A stretch of 64,000 nt of DNA, taken from NCBI GenBank assembly GCA_031002005.1, contig JARYHS010008074.1:279993930-280057929 (forward strand). The letters run 5' to 3'. How positions within the stretch are numbered: the first letter of the stretch is position 1; each line of letters opens with the position of its first letter. Position numbers and translations under genes: made by a program. Below the pieces are notes generated by a model, which saw only the letters and a list, made by a program, of their open reading frames with translations, ran no database searches and had not been told where the DNA came from. Origin of the DNA: Vandiemenella viatica (Eukaryota; Arthropoda; Insecta; Orthoptera; Morabidae). Positions 10,782 through 22,084 of the stretch are shown here, in pieces.

Positions 10782-11781
10782 NNNNNNNNNNNNNNNNNNN
10801 NNNNNNNNNNNNNNNNNNNNNNNNNNNNNNNNNNNNNNNNNNNNNNNNNNNNNNNNNNNNNNNNNNNNNNNNNNNNNNNNNNNNNNNNNNNNNNNNNNNN
10901 NNNNNNNNNNNNNNNNNNNNNNNNNNNNNNNNNNNNNNNNNNNNNNNNNNNNNNNNNNNNNNNNNNNNNNNNNNNNNNNNNNNNNNNNNNNNNNNNNNNN
11001 NNNNNNNNNNNNNNNNNNNNNNNNNNNNNNNNNNNNNNNNNNNNNNNNNNNNNNNNNNNNNNNNNNNNNNNNNNNNNNNNNNNNNNNNNNNNNNNNNNNN
11101 NNNNNNNNNNNNNNNNNNNNNNNNNNNNNNNNNNNNNNNNNNNNNNNNNNNNNNNNNNNNNNNNNNNNNNNNNNNNNNNNNNNNNNNNNNNNNNNNNNNN
11201 NNNNNNNNNNNNNNNNNNNNNNNNNNNNNNNNNNNNNNNNNNNNNNNNNNNNNNNNNNNNNNNNNNNNNNNNNNNNNNNNNNNNNNNNNNNNNNNNNNNN
11301 NNNNNNNNNNNNNNNNNNNNNNNNNNNNNNNNNNNNNNNNNNNNNNNNNNNNNNNNNNNNNNNNNNNNNNNNNNNNNNNNNNNNNNNNNNNNNNNNNNNN
11401 NNNNNNNNNNNNNNNNNNNNNNNNNNNNNNNNNNNNNNNNNNNNNNNNNNNNNNNNNNNNNNNNNNNNNNNNNNNNNNNNNNNNNNNNNNNNNNNNNNNN
11501 NNNNNNNNNNNNNNNNNNNNNNNNNNNNNNNNNNNNNNNNNNNNNNNNNNNNNNNNNNNNNNNNNNNNNNNNNNNNNNNNNNNNNNNNNNNNNNNNNNNN
11601 NNNNNNNNNNNNNNNNNNNNNNNNNNNNNNNNNNNNNNNNNNNNNNNNNNNNNNNNNNNNNNNNNNNNNNNNNNNNNNNNNNNNNNNNNNNNNNNNNNNN
11701 NNNNNNNNNNNNNNNNNNNNNNNNNNNNNNNNNNNNNNNNNNNNNNNNNNNNNNNNNNNNNNNNNNNNNNNNNNNNNNNNN
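10782..11781. other. Assembly gap, exactly 1000 N
   Basis: A run of exactly 1000 N, so a placeholder of unknown true length. Different element types lie on its two sides (membrane-protein tail and Jockey LINE). Reading frames that cross it are artefacts. Confidence 0.99.
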
Positions 11782-12920
11782 TTATTTTTTACAGTTGCCG
11801 GTGGCATTTTTTGTCTTTGTTGTGACATACGCTTGGTGGTAGACCAGACTGGCCCATCTTCAACTGAGAGGGTGGCTACGAAGCCTTCCCAATCCCCTGT
11901 CCGGTGTTTGTTGACCTCAGCCTTGATGTCTCGTTGTAGTCGATTGACTGTTCTTTTTGTGGTCGGGTTCTTCGTTTCTTGTCACTCCCTCGTTAGCTGG
12001 GTTTTAGAGTTATGGTGTGGTGAATGTTTAGCGGCAGTTGTTTGGAGCGCTCTGGCTGCGTTCTTGGGGGTGGTGTTGCGTGATTTGCAGCAGCATTGAT
12101 GAGATCGGTAATAGCAGATATCGTGGTAGATGGGCTAACTTCATTAGGTGGCGTAATGTTGGTGATATGCTCAACTAGGAATGTCTTGTAAGCATCCCAA
12201 TTGGCGCGCTTCAGGTCTCTGTGCTTATTCATCCGTAGTGGAGCTCCCACCGCCAGGTAGAAGATAACTGGGATGTGATCGGATGAGATGGCTGTCTTAG
12301 TAGTAACAGCGATTGTGTGCTGTAAACCCTTAATAATCACGATGTCCAACAGATCAGCAAAGGCTCTTCCTCTAAAGAATGTAGGTTCAGTTGAGCCCCA
12401 TTCCACTGCATCATTTCTTTCTATGGTTCGTTGTAGGCACCGGCCATTGATGTTAGTTAGCCTTGAGTTCCAAGCTGTGTGCTTGGCGTTAATGTCGCCT
12501 GCTACCGGGTAGTCTTAAGAGTGTTTCCATCTCTGCCTTGTTTACCAGCCCCTGAGGAGGTCGGTTGGCAGAGACAAGAAGCATTTTTCTTCCGCTGAGA
12601 TTTTCATGGTGATACTCGTTGTTTCTATGGTGGAAAGTGAAGGTAAAAATATTTGGTGATGTTTTATTGTGTTTTTTACGTATGTAAATGGCTGTACCGC
12701 CCCCAGCTGTTGGCCTGTCATTACGATAACAGGTGTAATTTGGTGCGGCAGCTTTTATGCCAAGTTTAAGACGAGTTTCGTTGAGCAAGCATATATCTGT
12801 TTGTTCGTCTCGGACAAATTTCCTGAATTCACCTGATTGCCTCCAGAGGCCGTTAGCGTTCCATGTGCAAATCACTAAGTGATCGATTTTAGTTCCCATT
12901 ATTATTGGATGGAGTGCCAT
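11782..12920 (-). pseudogene. Jockey LINE ORF2: endonuclease and pre-RT region (partial)
   Basis: Starts at ATG 12920 inside the end of ORF1. The N-terminus reads HLVICTWNANGL and later DICLLNETRL, the Mg-binding N and E motifs of APE-type endonucleases that nick the target. Further on, SSDHIPVIFYL (near 12280) is the catalytic SDH motif, so the endonuclease domain is nearly complete apart from frame changes near 12490 and 12000. The pre-RT segment (TVNRLQRDIKAEVNKHR, then DWEGFVATLS) runs into the gap. The RT itself is not visible. Confidence 0.8.
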
Positions 12921-14174
12921 TGTATGCGGACTCGACCGCTGTCTGTACTGCGGTAACTATCTGTCGCCGAATGTCTGCGATCATGGCGTTAATGGTGTTC
13001 ATCGTTTGCAGCATTGTCTGGATCATGTTTTGTAGCTGTCTTCTGGAGTTGTTGATGCTGTTTGTGGTGCTTCTGTGACTGCTGCGATTCATCAGTCAGT
13101 CTGTGGTGTTGAGCTGGGACAGTTGGTTCATTGGTCGCGTTGTGGTTGTTAATTGCGGTTGTGACGTGGTTAGTTTGCTGTCGACCAGCTACCGCTGTCG
13201 CATAGTTGGTGCTCACTGCCTGTTGAGATGCGGAGTGGTGAGCATTCATAGGTGCTGACCGGAGATCAGTATTCGCACCTTTTGCCGGAGCTGGAGTTTC
13301 TGCTTCCTCTTCCTTCTTCTTCTTTTTCCTTAATGCAGCTTGTGCTGCGTTGTGCTGTTCCTGCCGTTCAGTGTATTTGCTGAATGCAGTGCACTTCCTA
13401 TAGCTTGCTACATGTGGACCACTGCAGTTGGCGCATTTTGGGGGGGGACACTTTTACTGGAGGGACATTCACTGGAGGCGTGGTCTCCGGCACACTGTAC
13501 ACACCTAGGAGGCATGCCACAGTGCCTCGAGACATGACCAATAGCCTGGCATTTAAAGCATTGAGGCGCACCCCTGGTGCTTCTAAGTTTCTCAACAGTT
13601 ATTTTAATGGCGCATAGGGATGTGAGTTTGTATATGGCCATGTTCTCATGAGTGTCGCGGAGAACGACCAGATACAGCGTAACCTACTGCTGAGTTTTTG
13701 GGGAGTGGAGGCGAACGACTTTTCCGGGCACAAGGTTGTTGTGTTCGAGTTCTTCCTTATTGTTGTCAGGGTACATGTTAAAGGGAATGCCTCTCAGAAC
13801 AACCTTTATTGTCTTTTCTGGTTCAGTAGGAAATGTGTAGTAAGGTATTCCTTTTTTGGAGATGAGGTTGGTCACCTCAATGTAGCCTTCTGTTGTCTTG
13901 GTGATAAATTTATATAGACCTCTGCCGGCTGTTTTAACTTCGAAAGCAGATTTTCAGGTATTCTTTAGGAGGCTGAATAGTGTACTTTAATCCTCTTTAT
14001 ACAGGAGCATGAAGATTCTGCTTCTTCGGTGCAGACTCGGTCATTTCTTCATCTGCTGCAAGTTGCTCAAATTATTTTGCAGTCGTCAATTCAGGAGTGG
14101 CAATCTTTAGTTGCGCGGCTGGAGCCGTGTGATACGGCTTCATGAGCCGTCTTCATCAATTGTTGTTTTTCCAT
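12889..14174 (-). pseudogene. Jockey LINE ORF1 (gag-like nucleic acid chaperone), broken
   Basis: ORF1 makes the RNA-binding protein of the LINE ribonucleoprotein. From a likely ATG at 14174 (MEKQQLMKTAHEA) the frame breaks repeatedly. The recognisable part has PPKEYPENLL, then IPYYTFPTEPEKTIKVVLRG (the domain that precedes the knuckles in insect gag-like proteins), then two knuckles QCFKCQAIGHVSRHC and RCVQCAGDHASSEC near 13510-13560. A Q/H/N-rich region follows (13250-12989) and the end reads AVESAYNGTPSNNNGN. A nonsense codon near 13680 and frame changes near 13400 and 13050 interrupt it. Confidence 0.75.
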
Positions 14175-14724
14175 GACGACGAGTTGCTGTGGATGTATTT
14201 CCCTTAGGGAAAGTCGCATTATTGGTGTACTTTGATGGTCCACTTCAAAGAAGGGGTGGCGTAGGTGTCCATGATTTGGTCTTCATCTGGGCGCACTGCA
14301 GCTGATTCAGTGGTGTCCAGTACGTCTTGGCCAGTTGATTTCAGGAAAGGTTCCGTGATCGGAACATTATCCAAAGGAAGCACGGCCGTGAACGTTGTCG
14401 AGGCTGGTCGCCGAGAATCCTGGTAGATTTTGAGCGCCGACATCCTCCTTCGCGAGTCGCACATGACACCTAGGACAGCGCTCCGCCAGCACATCCGTGC
14501 GGGAGAGGAATGGGCGTCGTATTGAGCCGAAGATTTTGAGCGCCATTGCTGAAGGTGTAAAGGAAGTTCGATGGGTGGTGACAGTGACCTTGCGACAACT
14601 AGAAGATACCTGATGAAGATAGCTGAACTAGCTGTCCTAACGTCGTGTTTAGACAACACTATCCGGCTGGACACCCCAGAAGATTTTATTGCATCAGTAA
14701 GCCGGGAAAGTCTCCATTCACACA

Positions 14725-15755
14725 AGCACAAGATAGATTTCCAGGTAATCGCGGAGCAATGTCAATGATACAGTTTCTTTTATTTTTTAAGCAAACACCA
14801 TATAGATTTCAAGCTAATCCCGCCGCAAAGATATCAAGGTAATCCCGTACCAATGACAGTGATATAGTATCACTCATTTTTTTTTTTAACAAGCACCACA
14901 TATATTTCAAGGTAATCCCGACGCAATGTCAGTGATACCGTTCCTCTTATTTTTCTAGCAATTACCATATTATAGAATTCAAAATAATCTAGCCAAAATT
15001 TTAATGTACTGGTTTTTTTTTTTTTTTTTTTTTTTTTTGCAAACTCAGAATACAATTCAAGGTTATCTCTTCATAATGTCAATAACATCATTTCTCTTAT
15101 TTTTTAGCAATCACTATATATAATTCATGGTAATCAAGTCACAATGTCAATGATACCGTTTCTCCTATTTTTTTAGCAATTACCAGATAGAAATCCAAGT
15201 AATCCAATCGCAATGTCAATAACAGAGTTTTTTTTATTTTCTTAGCAAACTCCAGATAGAATTCAAGATAATCTCGTCGCAATGTCAGTGACACCGTTTC
15301 TCATATTACTTTTAGCAATCACCAGATAGAATTCAAAGTAATCCCGTCGCAATGTCAATAATACAGTTTGTTTTATAGATAGAAATCAAGATAATCCCTT
15401 CGCAACGTCAATGATACCGTTGTTCTTACATTTGCTAGCAATCTCTACATGGATTTCATGGTAATCCCGTTGCAATGTCAATAATACCGTTGTTCTTATT
15501 TTTGTTAGCAATCTTCAGCTAGAATTCAAGCTAATCCCTTTGCAAAGTCAGTGATGATACCGTATCGCTTTTTTTTTTTTTTTTTTTTTTTTGTGGCAAC
15601 CTCCAGAATGAATTTAATGTAAGCCCATCGCAATGTCAATGATACCGTTTCTGTATTATTATTATCATTTTTTTTAGCAAGCACTATATATATTTTAAGG
15701 TAATTCCGTCACATTGTCGTTTCTCTTACTTTTTTAGCAATCTCCAGATAGAATA
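14725..15755. repeat. Minisatellite, about 14 units of about 70 bp
   Basis: Units share the core AGCAATCACCAGATAGAATT, then AAGGTAATCCCGTCGCAATG and TCAATGATACCGTTTCTC, then a T-run ending TTTTTTAG. Successive GCAATGTCA sites lie mostly 66-71 bases apart (for example 15141, 15211, 15280, 15349, 15401, 15471). T-runs of 20 or more near 15015 and 15570 expand two units. Divergence between units is considerable, so the array is old. It directly abuts the 5' end of the Jockey LINE. Confidence 0.9.
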
Positions 15756-16059
15756 TGAATGTATTATAGCTACGTGAAGAGTGTATTGTACTGCGCGGCA
15801 GCTAGAAAGCTGGTGAGCCATTCTTGTGTTTCAACAAAAATTGATTCTCTAACCCCAGAACAAGATTTCATTATTACTATTGGAATTACTATAAGAAAAC
15901 AAAAATTTATAATTATCTTTAAACAAAATATAATCAATTTAAAATTAATAGGGATCGGTATGGGCTGGTTACATGCGGCATATATGTCACAAATTTATAA
16001 AACAGTCTCTTCGGTGCAACTAATAATTCAAACTGATGCTATGAAACAAATAATAATAT
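15756..16059. other. Short non-coding flank with a repeat fragment
   Basis: No gene recognised. Positions 15997-16056 (TTTATAAAACAGTCTC onwards) recur at 18245-18305, on the other side of the LINE. Confidence 0.45.
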
Positions 16060-16195
16060 TTAATTAAATTGTTATGTAGCGCACACTCCAGTAGCAATTT
16101 CGCTACACACCCATCATCCCCCTTTCCTGCACCCACCTACATTTGCTCTCTGCAAATTTACGCACTAAATTCTTTCTACGTTTTTGGTAAATTAT

Positions 16196-17290
16196 TCATA
16201 ATTTTTCTTGGTAACTTATTCCAATCCCTGACACGTTTATCAAAAAAGAGAATCTTCCCACTCCCTTGTGCCAGAAATCGAGTGCCAGCTTGCGGTCATG
16301 GTCATCTTTTCCCTTCCATGCTCTACTTTTAATTCTTACACCAATATATTTCAATACCTCATCACCAATATACGACTTGTACACTCCCATGACCATATTC
16401 ACCCTCCTCCTGTATTGCAATGAATCCAATTCCAGCTCTTTTATCATACGTGTTACTGATTAAATTCTGCGGTAATTTCCAGAAACAAATCTAGCAGCCC
16501 TTTTTTGCACCCTCTCAAACTCCTGTATTTGATTCGCAAAATGTGGGTCCCATACTACACTACAATATTCGAGAAATGGTCTGACCAAAGTTTTCTAACC
16601 CAATTCCTTTACTTCTCTCGTACATCCCCTCATTACTCTCTCCAACAAGTGCAGAATTTTGAAACCTTTTCCTACCACCTGACCATTGTGTCCTGCCCAG
16701 TTAAGCTTGTTATCAAATGTAATGCCAAGATATATACATTTCAAGTCTTCAACAAGCTATTACTTCCCCACCTTATAATCGTAATCAACCTTTTTTTTAA
16801 TTTGTGCATCTAATAAGCTGACTCTTCTTGTATTTATTTTCATCCCATGTTTACCAACCGAACTAGATATCCTGTCCATATCACCCGGCAGCTGTTTACA
16901 GTCCTCTGCCGTTTTGACCCTTTTATATAGCAATATGTCATCTGCAAACAATCTAATTTCTGATAGTAAACAATAAACACAATTATTCATTAGAATAATG
17001 AATAGCAATGCTCCCAATACGCTACCCTGCGGCACTCCAATTTTTACTTCCACTTCCTTTGATATCACATTTCCTACCCCAACTTTCTGTTTTCTACCTT
17101 TTAAAAATTATTTGTACCCAGTAAATCACTTTCTCATCCACTCCAGTAGTTTTTACCTTTTTACTACCATTTTACGGCTCACTCTGTCAAAAGCCTTTGA
17201 AAGATCTAGTGCTACACTATCAATTTGGTCTCCCTTATCCATTTCATTTGAAATATCTTACATATATCCTACCAACTGAGATTCGCATTA
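16196..17290 (-). pseudogene. CR1-group LINE RT and C-terminal region, degraded
   Basis: The frame at 17068-16760 shows the RT signature IGVPQGSVLGALLFI and the catalytic box IRLFADDILLY, with intact FADD. Upstream blocks and downstream blocks (VWD/VQRRA-like, then IKELELDSLQYRRRV, then DWNKLPRKIMNNLPKT) are spread over other frames with many stops. Compare the better-kept copy at 46580. Confidence 0.75.
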
Positions 17291-17448
17291 AATATCCTTG
17301 GCTAAAATCATGTTGCCTACTTGAAAGCCACTTACGCTCGTCACATATAGTTCTGATGTGGTTGCATATCAATCTCTACATTAATTTACCTACCACTGAT
17401 GTCAAACTGAGCGGCCTGTAATTTTCGACTGTATTTCTCACCCATCCT

Positions 17449-18036
17449 TTATGTACCGGCACTACTATCGCACTTTTCCCGACTCAATTTAAATAATATT
17501 TCAAGATAAGGTACAATGTCACATCCGGCTATTTTTAAGATATCTGTATTAATATTATCTACACTAGTCCCTTTATGTTTTTTCAGCTTTCTTATCTCCT
17601 TCATGATATCCTCAGGACGAATTTCAAATTTTTTAGTTTGTTCATTTCTAATTGTGTTGTTAAGCTCGTTATCCGAGTTAGATCCTCCCGTTTCTGATTC
17701 ATTGTTCCTAATGCTTTCACTAAACCAGTTACTTAAAATTTCTGCCTTTTTCAAATCCTCAGTAACTTCTTCTCCATCCTTATCTATATGCGTCTCAACA
17801 CCATCTCTTCGTCTCACTTTTCTAACATAGCCATAGAACATTCTAGATGCATCAATCAATGGTCCCCCTGCATTGACAATACGCTTCATAAACCCATCTT
17901 TAGCCACCTTCTTAGCTATTATTAAGTCGTTATTTAGTTGTTTTAAATATTCCGTACTACCCTCCTGTCTCCTAACTCTGTTATGTTCTCTTCTTACCAA
18001 CATCTTTAATCTCCTGACCTCCCTATTATAGTACAC
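17449..18036 (-). pseudogene. CR1-group LINE pre-RT region
   Basis: An open stretch of about 195 codons covering the segment before the RT: arginine-rich start, then IVNAGGPLIDASRMFYGYVR, then DKDGEEVTEDLKKAEILSNW, then the first RT motif region IRKLKKHKGTSVDNINTDIL. This order (DKDG...AE.L...F, K..K..G.D.I....LK) is characteristic of CR1/L2-type ORF2. The usual proline in KS.GPDGI is replaced, and the frame ends soon after. Confidence 0.7.
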
Positions 18037-18045
18037 AGCTTCTTT

Positions 18046-18420
18046 ACTTCTCTTTATTTTCTGTTTTGGAATAACTATTTTTATTACTTTCTACCAATTC
18101 TACCTGCATTCTGAAAATTTTGGTGAGAAATCGGACATTTAAAATGACGTTCTTGTGAGAAAAATGATTAAAAAAAATTACTAGTTTCTTTAAGTTTCTA
18201 AAAAAATCTGCCAGAGCTGTAAGAAATGGGACATTTAGAGTCATTTATAAAACAGTCTCATGGGAGCAACAAATAATATAAACTGAGGCTAAGAAATAAT
18301 CGTTTCTACAGGATTCTTATTTATTCTGCCAATTTTGGTGAGAAACCTACTTCCAATGCTTGGCTATAATTTTAGCCATGTATAGGATATGGAATAGATA
18401 TTGTTCCACTTTGGCTTGAT
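18046..18420. repeat. Short diverged repeats flanking the LINE
   Basis: Contains TTTATAAAACAGTCTC at 18245, repeated from 15997, and internally repeated phrases: TTTTGGTGAGAAA at about 18118 and 18339, and GGACATTTA at about 18133 and 18230. This looks like an old tandem structure into which the LINE inserted. Confidence 0.5.
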
Positions 18421-21109
18421 GGTTGAGAATCCGCTTACTCATTAAATGCCGCGAAATAGTGTGTTCTAGAGAAGCGAACCAAGAGCAGCCACTGAGAAAT
18501 GTCCATTACGGCTTGGGCCGGTGTTGTAATCTGCCAGACGTTAAGTGTTTACGTGACCAGCCATCCACTACGGACAGACGTATCTCCTTTCTCCTCCTCG
18601 TCTCCGGCGCAATCAGCAGACGGAGAATGTGACCTGCCTACCTGCCAACCACTGCTTCATACGGGCTCTCAGGATTCGTGTTCTGTTACACTGTACTACT
18701 ACTGCGTTGCACTTATCCTAGGCATCTGATAAGCAGTTCGCGCTGGAGGCGTCTTCGTAAACTTATTAATTCGTCCTGTCGCGAGAGCCATGTCAAGGTA
18801 CTCCCTGATGGTCCTTACTAATAATGCTGATTGTAACTTAATTCTTTAGTTCTTAATTATAACAGATTTTTACCGTCCGGTCGTCGGGTGATTTATTTTC
18901 TCACTTCACCAAACGATGATAAACACAACATCTAAATTGAATTATGAATTCAACGAAGTAACAAGATGACAGCATACACTCTCCACCACTTTTTATCTCG
19001 ACGAAATCTTCATATAAAATTTTAAAAAAAAATAAAAACATTTTCATGTAACGTAAGACTCGTCCAAATATACTAAAGCACATTACAAAACAATTTCAGC
19101 GATTAAACTTCAACGAACAAAACTGCTTGACGACTCACATACAATTGCCATAAGCTTGTGACAACGACTGGCTGACTGGCTGATGACTGCTGTTAATAAA
19201 TACTGACGACGACTCTTTCTGCTCGCCTTGCCACGAGCTTGAATAGGCTTCAGAGAAACATCGAGGAAAGGAATAAAGGGGCCGCTCGACGGTCTCGTGC
19301 ACCAACAATTGAGTTATCAATCAAATCCATAAAAAAATAATTACAAATTTTGCAAAACCACTCACAATCATTAGGGAAAACTTTAAAAGCGAAATTAAAG
19401 CAATTTGCCTGCATTTAAACATAAAATGGGCTACATAAACCACTCCAAATAGCTGAAAATCGTCCTCAAAATGCCGTGGCTTATATCAGCATTTATAATT
19501 CCAAGATTTCAATTATATTTCAAACATAATACTGTTTTTTATCATATTACATTTCATTTACACGGTTTTTTTCCATAAAAACAAAATTCATTCACACGAA
19601 AAAATACATGTTTAATGAACTTTCATCTTTCTATGCTCAGTTCCTAACATTAAAATCATCAAAAGGCTAGATTTGAGGGCTGTTACAAACCTCTGTTAAT
19701 GATTGAGAACATCCCCTGTTCCTGTGTTCCACCTAAAAATTGTTGAGGAATGAAGGTGGCCCACTTAGGTACAATACTGTATATTTTTCCAACCTCCAAT
19801 AGATCGCAGCGGATTCCCAGAGAACAATCAACATCATTTAACTACGCTCATACCATACTATTTCGGTGTTGGCTAGAGACACGAGATTCGTCGCTGGGAG
19901 AGTTAATTGAGGTTTGGGAGAAGCGGGTAAAGGAAGTGGTAAAACATTTTATTTTTTTAGTGAATGAGCAAGCTGCATATATCTCCAATACCTACGCTAA
20001 ACTGACTTGCATACATCATTACCAAAATTATTGAAAATGAGTCGCTAGTCAGTAAGTAAAAAAGTGATTGTATTCTATAGATCAAAGTCTAAACCAGAAG
20101 ATAACTTACTAATAAACACTAAAAATATACTGATACATGAATACAGACCAAAAAATTGATTTCATTTGTTCGTTTATTTATTTTCTAAGGGGTTTCATTT
20201 CTTTCATAACGTTTTCTTCTTTAAAGGTTTCTCCTGTTAATTGTCTGTACATGTCATAATGTGGTATTAGATTTTGTACATTGAAGTTGTGATATAAAAT
20301 ATAAGCTACTTGCATTTTCCATTTAATTTGCTTTATATTTCATTCTATTCTCGACATCAACGATTTTTGCTTCCTTTTTCGAGTAGCAGGTGATTTTCTG
20401 TTTGTTGTTTGTTTCACCAATAAACTAGCCCTACACTTCATAATTTGTCCAATAGTTAGTCTACTTTAGTTTATCTTTAGATTGTGTACTGTAGCTACAT
20501 CACACAGAATTACTCAAACCAATGGTAAACAAAAGTAGACCGGAAATTTGACAAACTCTACAGTGTAGTACAGTGTGTTTGTGAAAAAAAGGACAAAATG
20601 ACCAGCTACTCGATAGGAAGCAATAATCACTGAGGCCGAGAAAAATTAAATGATGACGAAATAGCATTATTTCTATATTATTTTTTCAGGGATGGTTATA
20701 CTACAAATTTTCCTTCCACCGTCCTTCAGCTCTCGTCTTTCTCAATTCTCTTCCCTCTCGTGAATCTGCTTGTGACGCCATTTCCCCGGGATGAAATGCT
20801 TCCTCGATGCGTGAAATTAATTCTCGCGGACTGAAGCGGCGCAGGCGGGGCTCACCTTTCTGGCGAGATAGACGCGTGACCCGCCTCGTTAACACAGGAG
20901 TGATTATGGAGTGTCCACCAGGCGGCCGCCGACTCTTTTTATAGGTGGCGCTCACTGTGATGGATAGCGGCAACGCGACCCCACACTGTGTGAACACGGC
21001 TGCCGATTAACCAAGCAGGTCCGCGATCAGAGTTCTTATACCTGTGCTGTCGCGTCTCTCTACTTCCTGCCGAGCTCTCCTCATAAGAATTCGGGCTGTG
21101 TCAAAGATC
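18421..21109. other. No gene recognised
   Basis: AT-rich apart from two GC-richer patches at 18500-18650 and 20750-21060. The second patch has CpG-rich sequence and a TTTTTATAGG motif near 20937; on the - strand it carries a 98-codon frame without family similarity. It could be a promoter or old element end, but nothing decides this. Confidence 0.4.
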
Positions 21110-21337
21110 TCCGGTATTTCTTTTTTTTATGGCTTTTCGCCTCATCGACGTGGAGGTCATTAGAGACGGGGTGGGGGACTAGGAACGGGAAGGAATTTGG
21201 TCATGGACTTTTGAAGGAAGCATCCCGGCTTTCGCCTGGAGTGATTTTGGGAAACCATGGAAAACCCAATCTCGATGCCCCGACGGGGATTCGAACCGGC
21301 TGTTCCCGAATGCGAGGCCAGAACGTCCGGTATTTCT
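21110..21337 (-). mobile_element. tRNA-derived SINE with 12-base target duplication
   Basis: Body 21122-21325 on the - strand, T-run at left (the A-tail), B-box GATTCGAACC near 21290. The duplication TCCGGTATTTCT at 21110-21121 and 21326-21337 is perfect, showing a fairly recent insertion. The head is slightly shortened. Confidence 0.9.
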
Positions 21338-21424
21338 GTTGTGCGACAGGCTTCACTGATTACAACTTAACTAGAATTTTTCTGTACTTCGGTTAACAAA
21401 TTTGGTTATGTCAGTAACAGAAAT

Positions 21425-21925
21425 ATCGACGTTACTAACTGGCCCGTGCAAAATTTTCACGGATGATATACTATGAATAGCCTGGTTGATGGTTTGTAGT
21501 AGAATGAATGAACATCCAGCTCTTTTTTAGCAATTTATTATTTGTCAATTGAATTAGATACGTAGTGAAACACTTACAACGTATTACTGAACAAATAAAG
21601 TGATGAAATGTTTTCTAGACAGAGGGAATAATATTCTGAAAGCTCCTTACCCTGCTATTTAGCGGTAATGCGATCATTCCTTATAGACGCCAGCGAAGCC
21701 TAGCGGCTTGACTCGGAACTACCACGTTCCCGTGACCTTGATTGTTCACAATTTGGCCATTTACGGGATGAATTTCGAAAAATTCTCTTCTTAGTTAATG
21801 ATGGGTGCAAGCGGAGAACATAATTTTAAAAATGATACTTCATTTATCGATTTTGGTTACTTATGAAAGTAGAAAGATGGCTCGTAAAAAAGCAAAAACA
21901 AAAAAAATCTTTTAAAAGCAACAGA
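21425..21925. repeat. Dispersed single unit related to the 59.4-62.3 kb satellite
   Basis: Positions 21768-21920 match one unit of the distal satellite: GAATTTCGAAAAATTCTC, then AAAATGATACTTCATTTATC, then ATTTTGGTTA, then AGATGGCTCGT. Upstream, 21440-21560 (GTGCAAAATTTTCACGG, ATGAATAG, TAGCAATTTATTATTT) aligns loosely with 59400-59520. The shared order suggests one dispersed element. Confidence 0.6.
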
Positions 21926-22084
21926 TATGTAACTGCGTAACTATTCTTCTCCCCATTAAGTAGAGTGTTACTTTTGATAACCGTCCGATGAAAGTCTACA
22001 CCGTTGGAAATTGAATTCATTAAAACATTGAAGTTTTAGGTTAAGACTGAGGTACTATCAGCAACCAGTTTATTATTTCTATAG

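Larger units (their letters stand above)
11782..14710 (-). mobile_element. Jockey-type LINE, cut by the assembly gap
   Basis: On the - strand, in order: a 5' region (about 14710-14175), ORF1 with paired zinc knuckles, and ORF2 starting with an APE endonuclease and reaching the segment just before the RT, where the gap begins. ORF1 and ORF2 overlap by about 30 bases, as is common in this clade. Frame changes occur in both ORFs. RT and 3' end are not visible. Gene order, the gag-like zinc knuckles and the WNANGL endonuclease start support the Jockey group. Confidence 0.8.
16060..18045 (-). mobile_element. CR1-group LINE remnant, copy 1
   Basis: On the - strand, in order: pre-RT region (18036-17449), RT (17290-16760), C-terminal region (16720-16100) and an AT-rich 3' tail (TTAATTAAAT) at about 16060. 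The 5' part with the endonuclease is missing. The 3' part matches a second copy at 46576-47197 (shared DWN.LP...MNNLPKT, then an ICR(E/G)QM end). Multiple stops show it is dead. Motifs fit the CR1/L2 group; finer placement needs a tree. Confidence 0.8.

Noticed and set aside
10464..12099. Long open frames across the gap on both strands
   Set aside because: They consist mostly of unknown residues from 1000 N; only the sequence on each side is informative.
14725..15755. Direct repeats resembling a CRISPR array
   Set aside because: Units are contiguous, diverged and T-rich with no spacer structure, and the DNA is eukaryotic.
20701..20997. 98-codon - strand frame in a GC-rich patch
   Set aside because: Arg/Ser/Pro-rich chance composition, no motif, no splice context.
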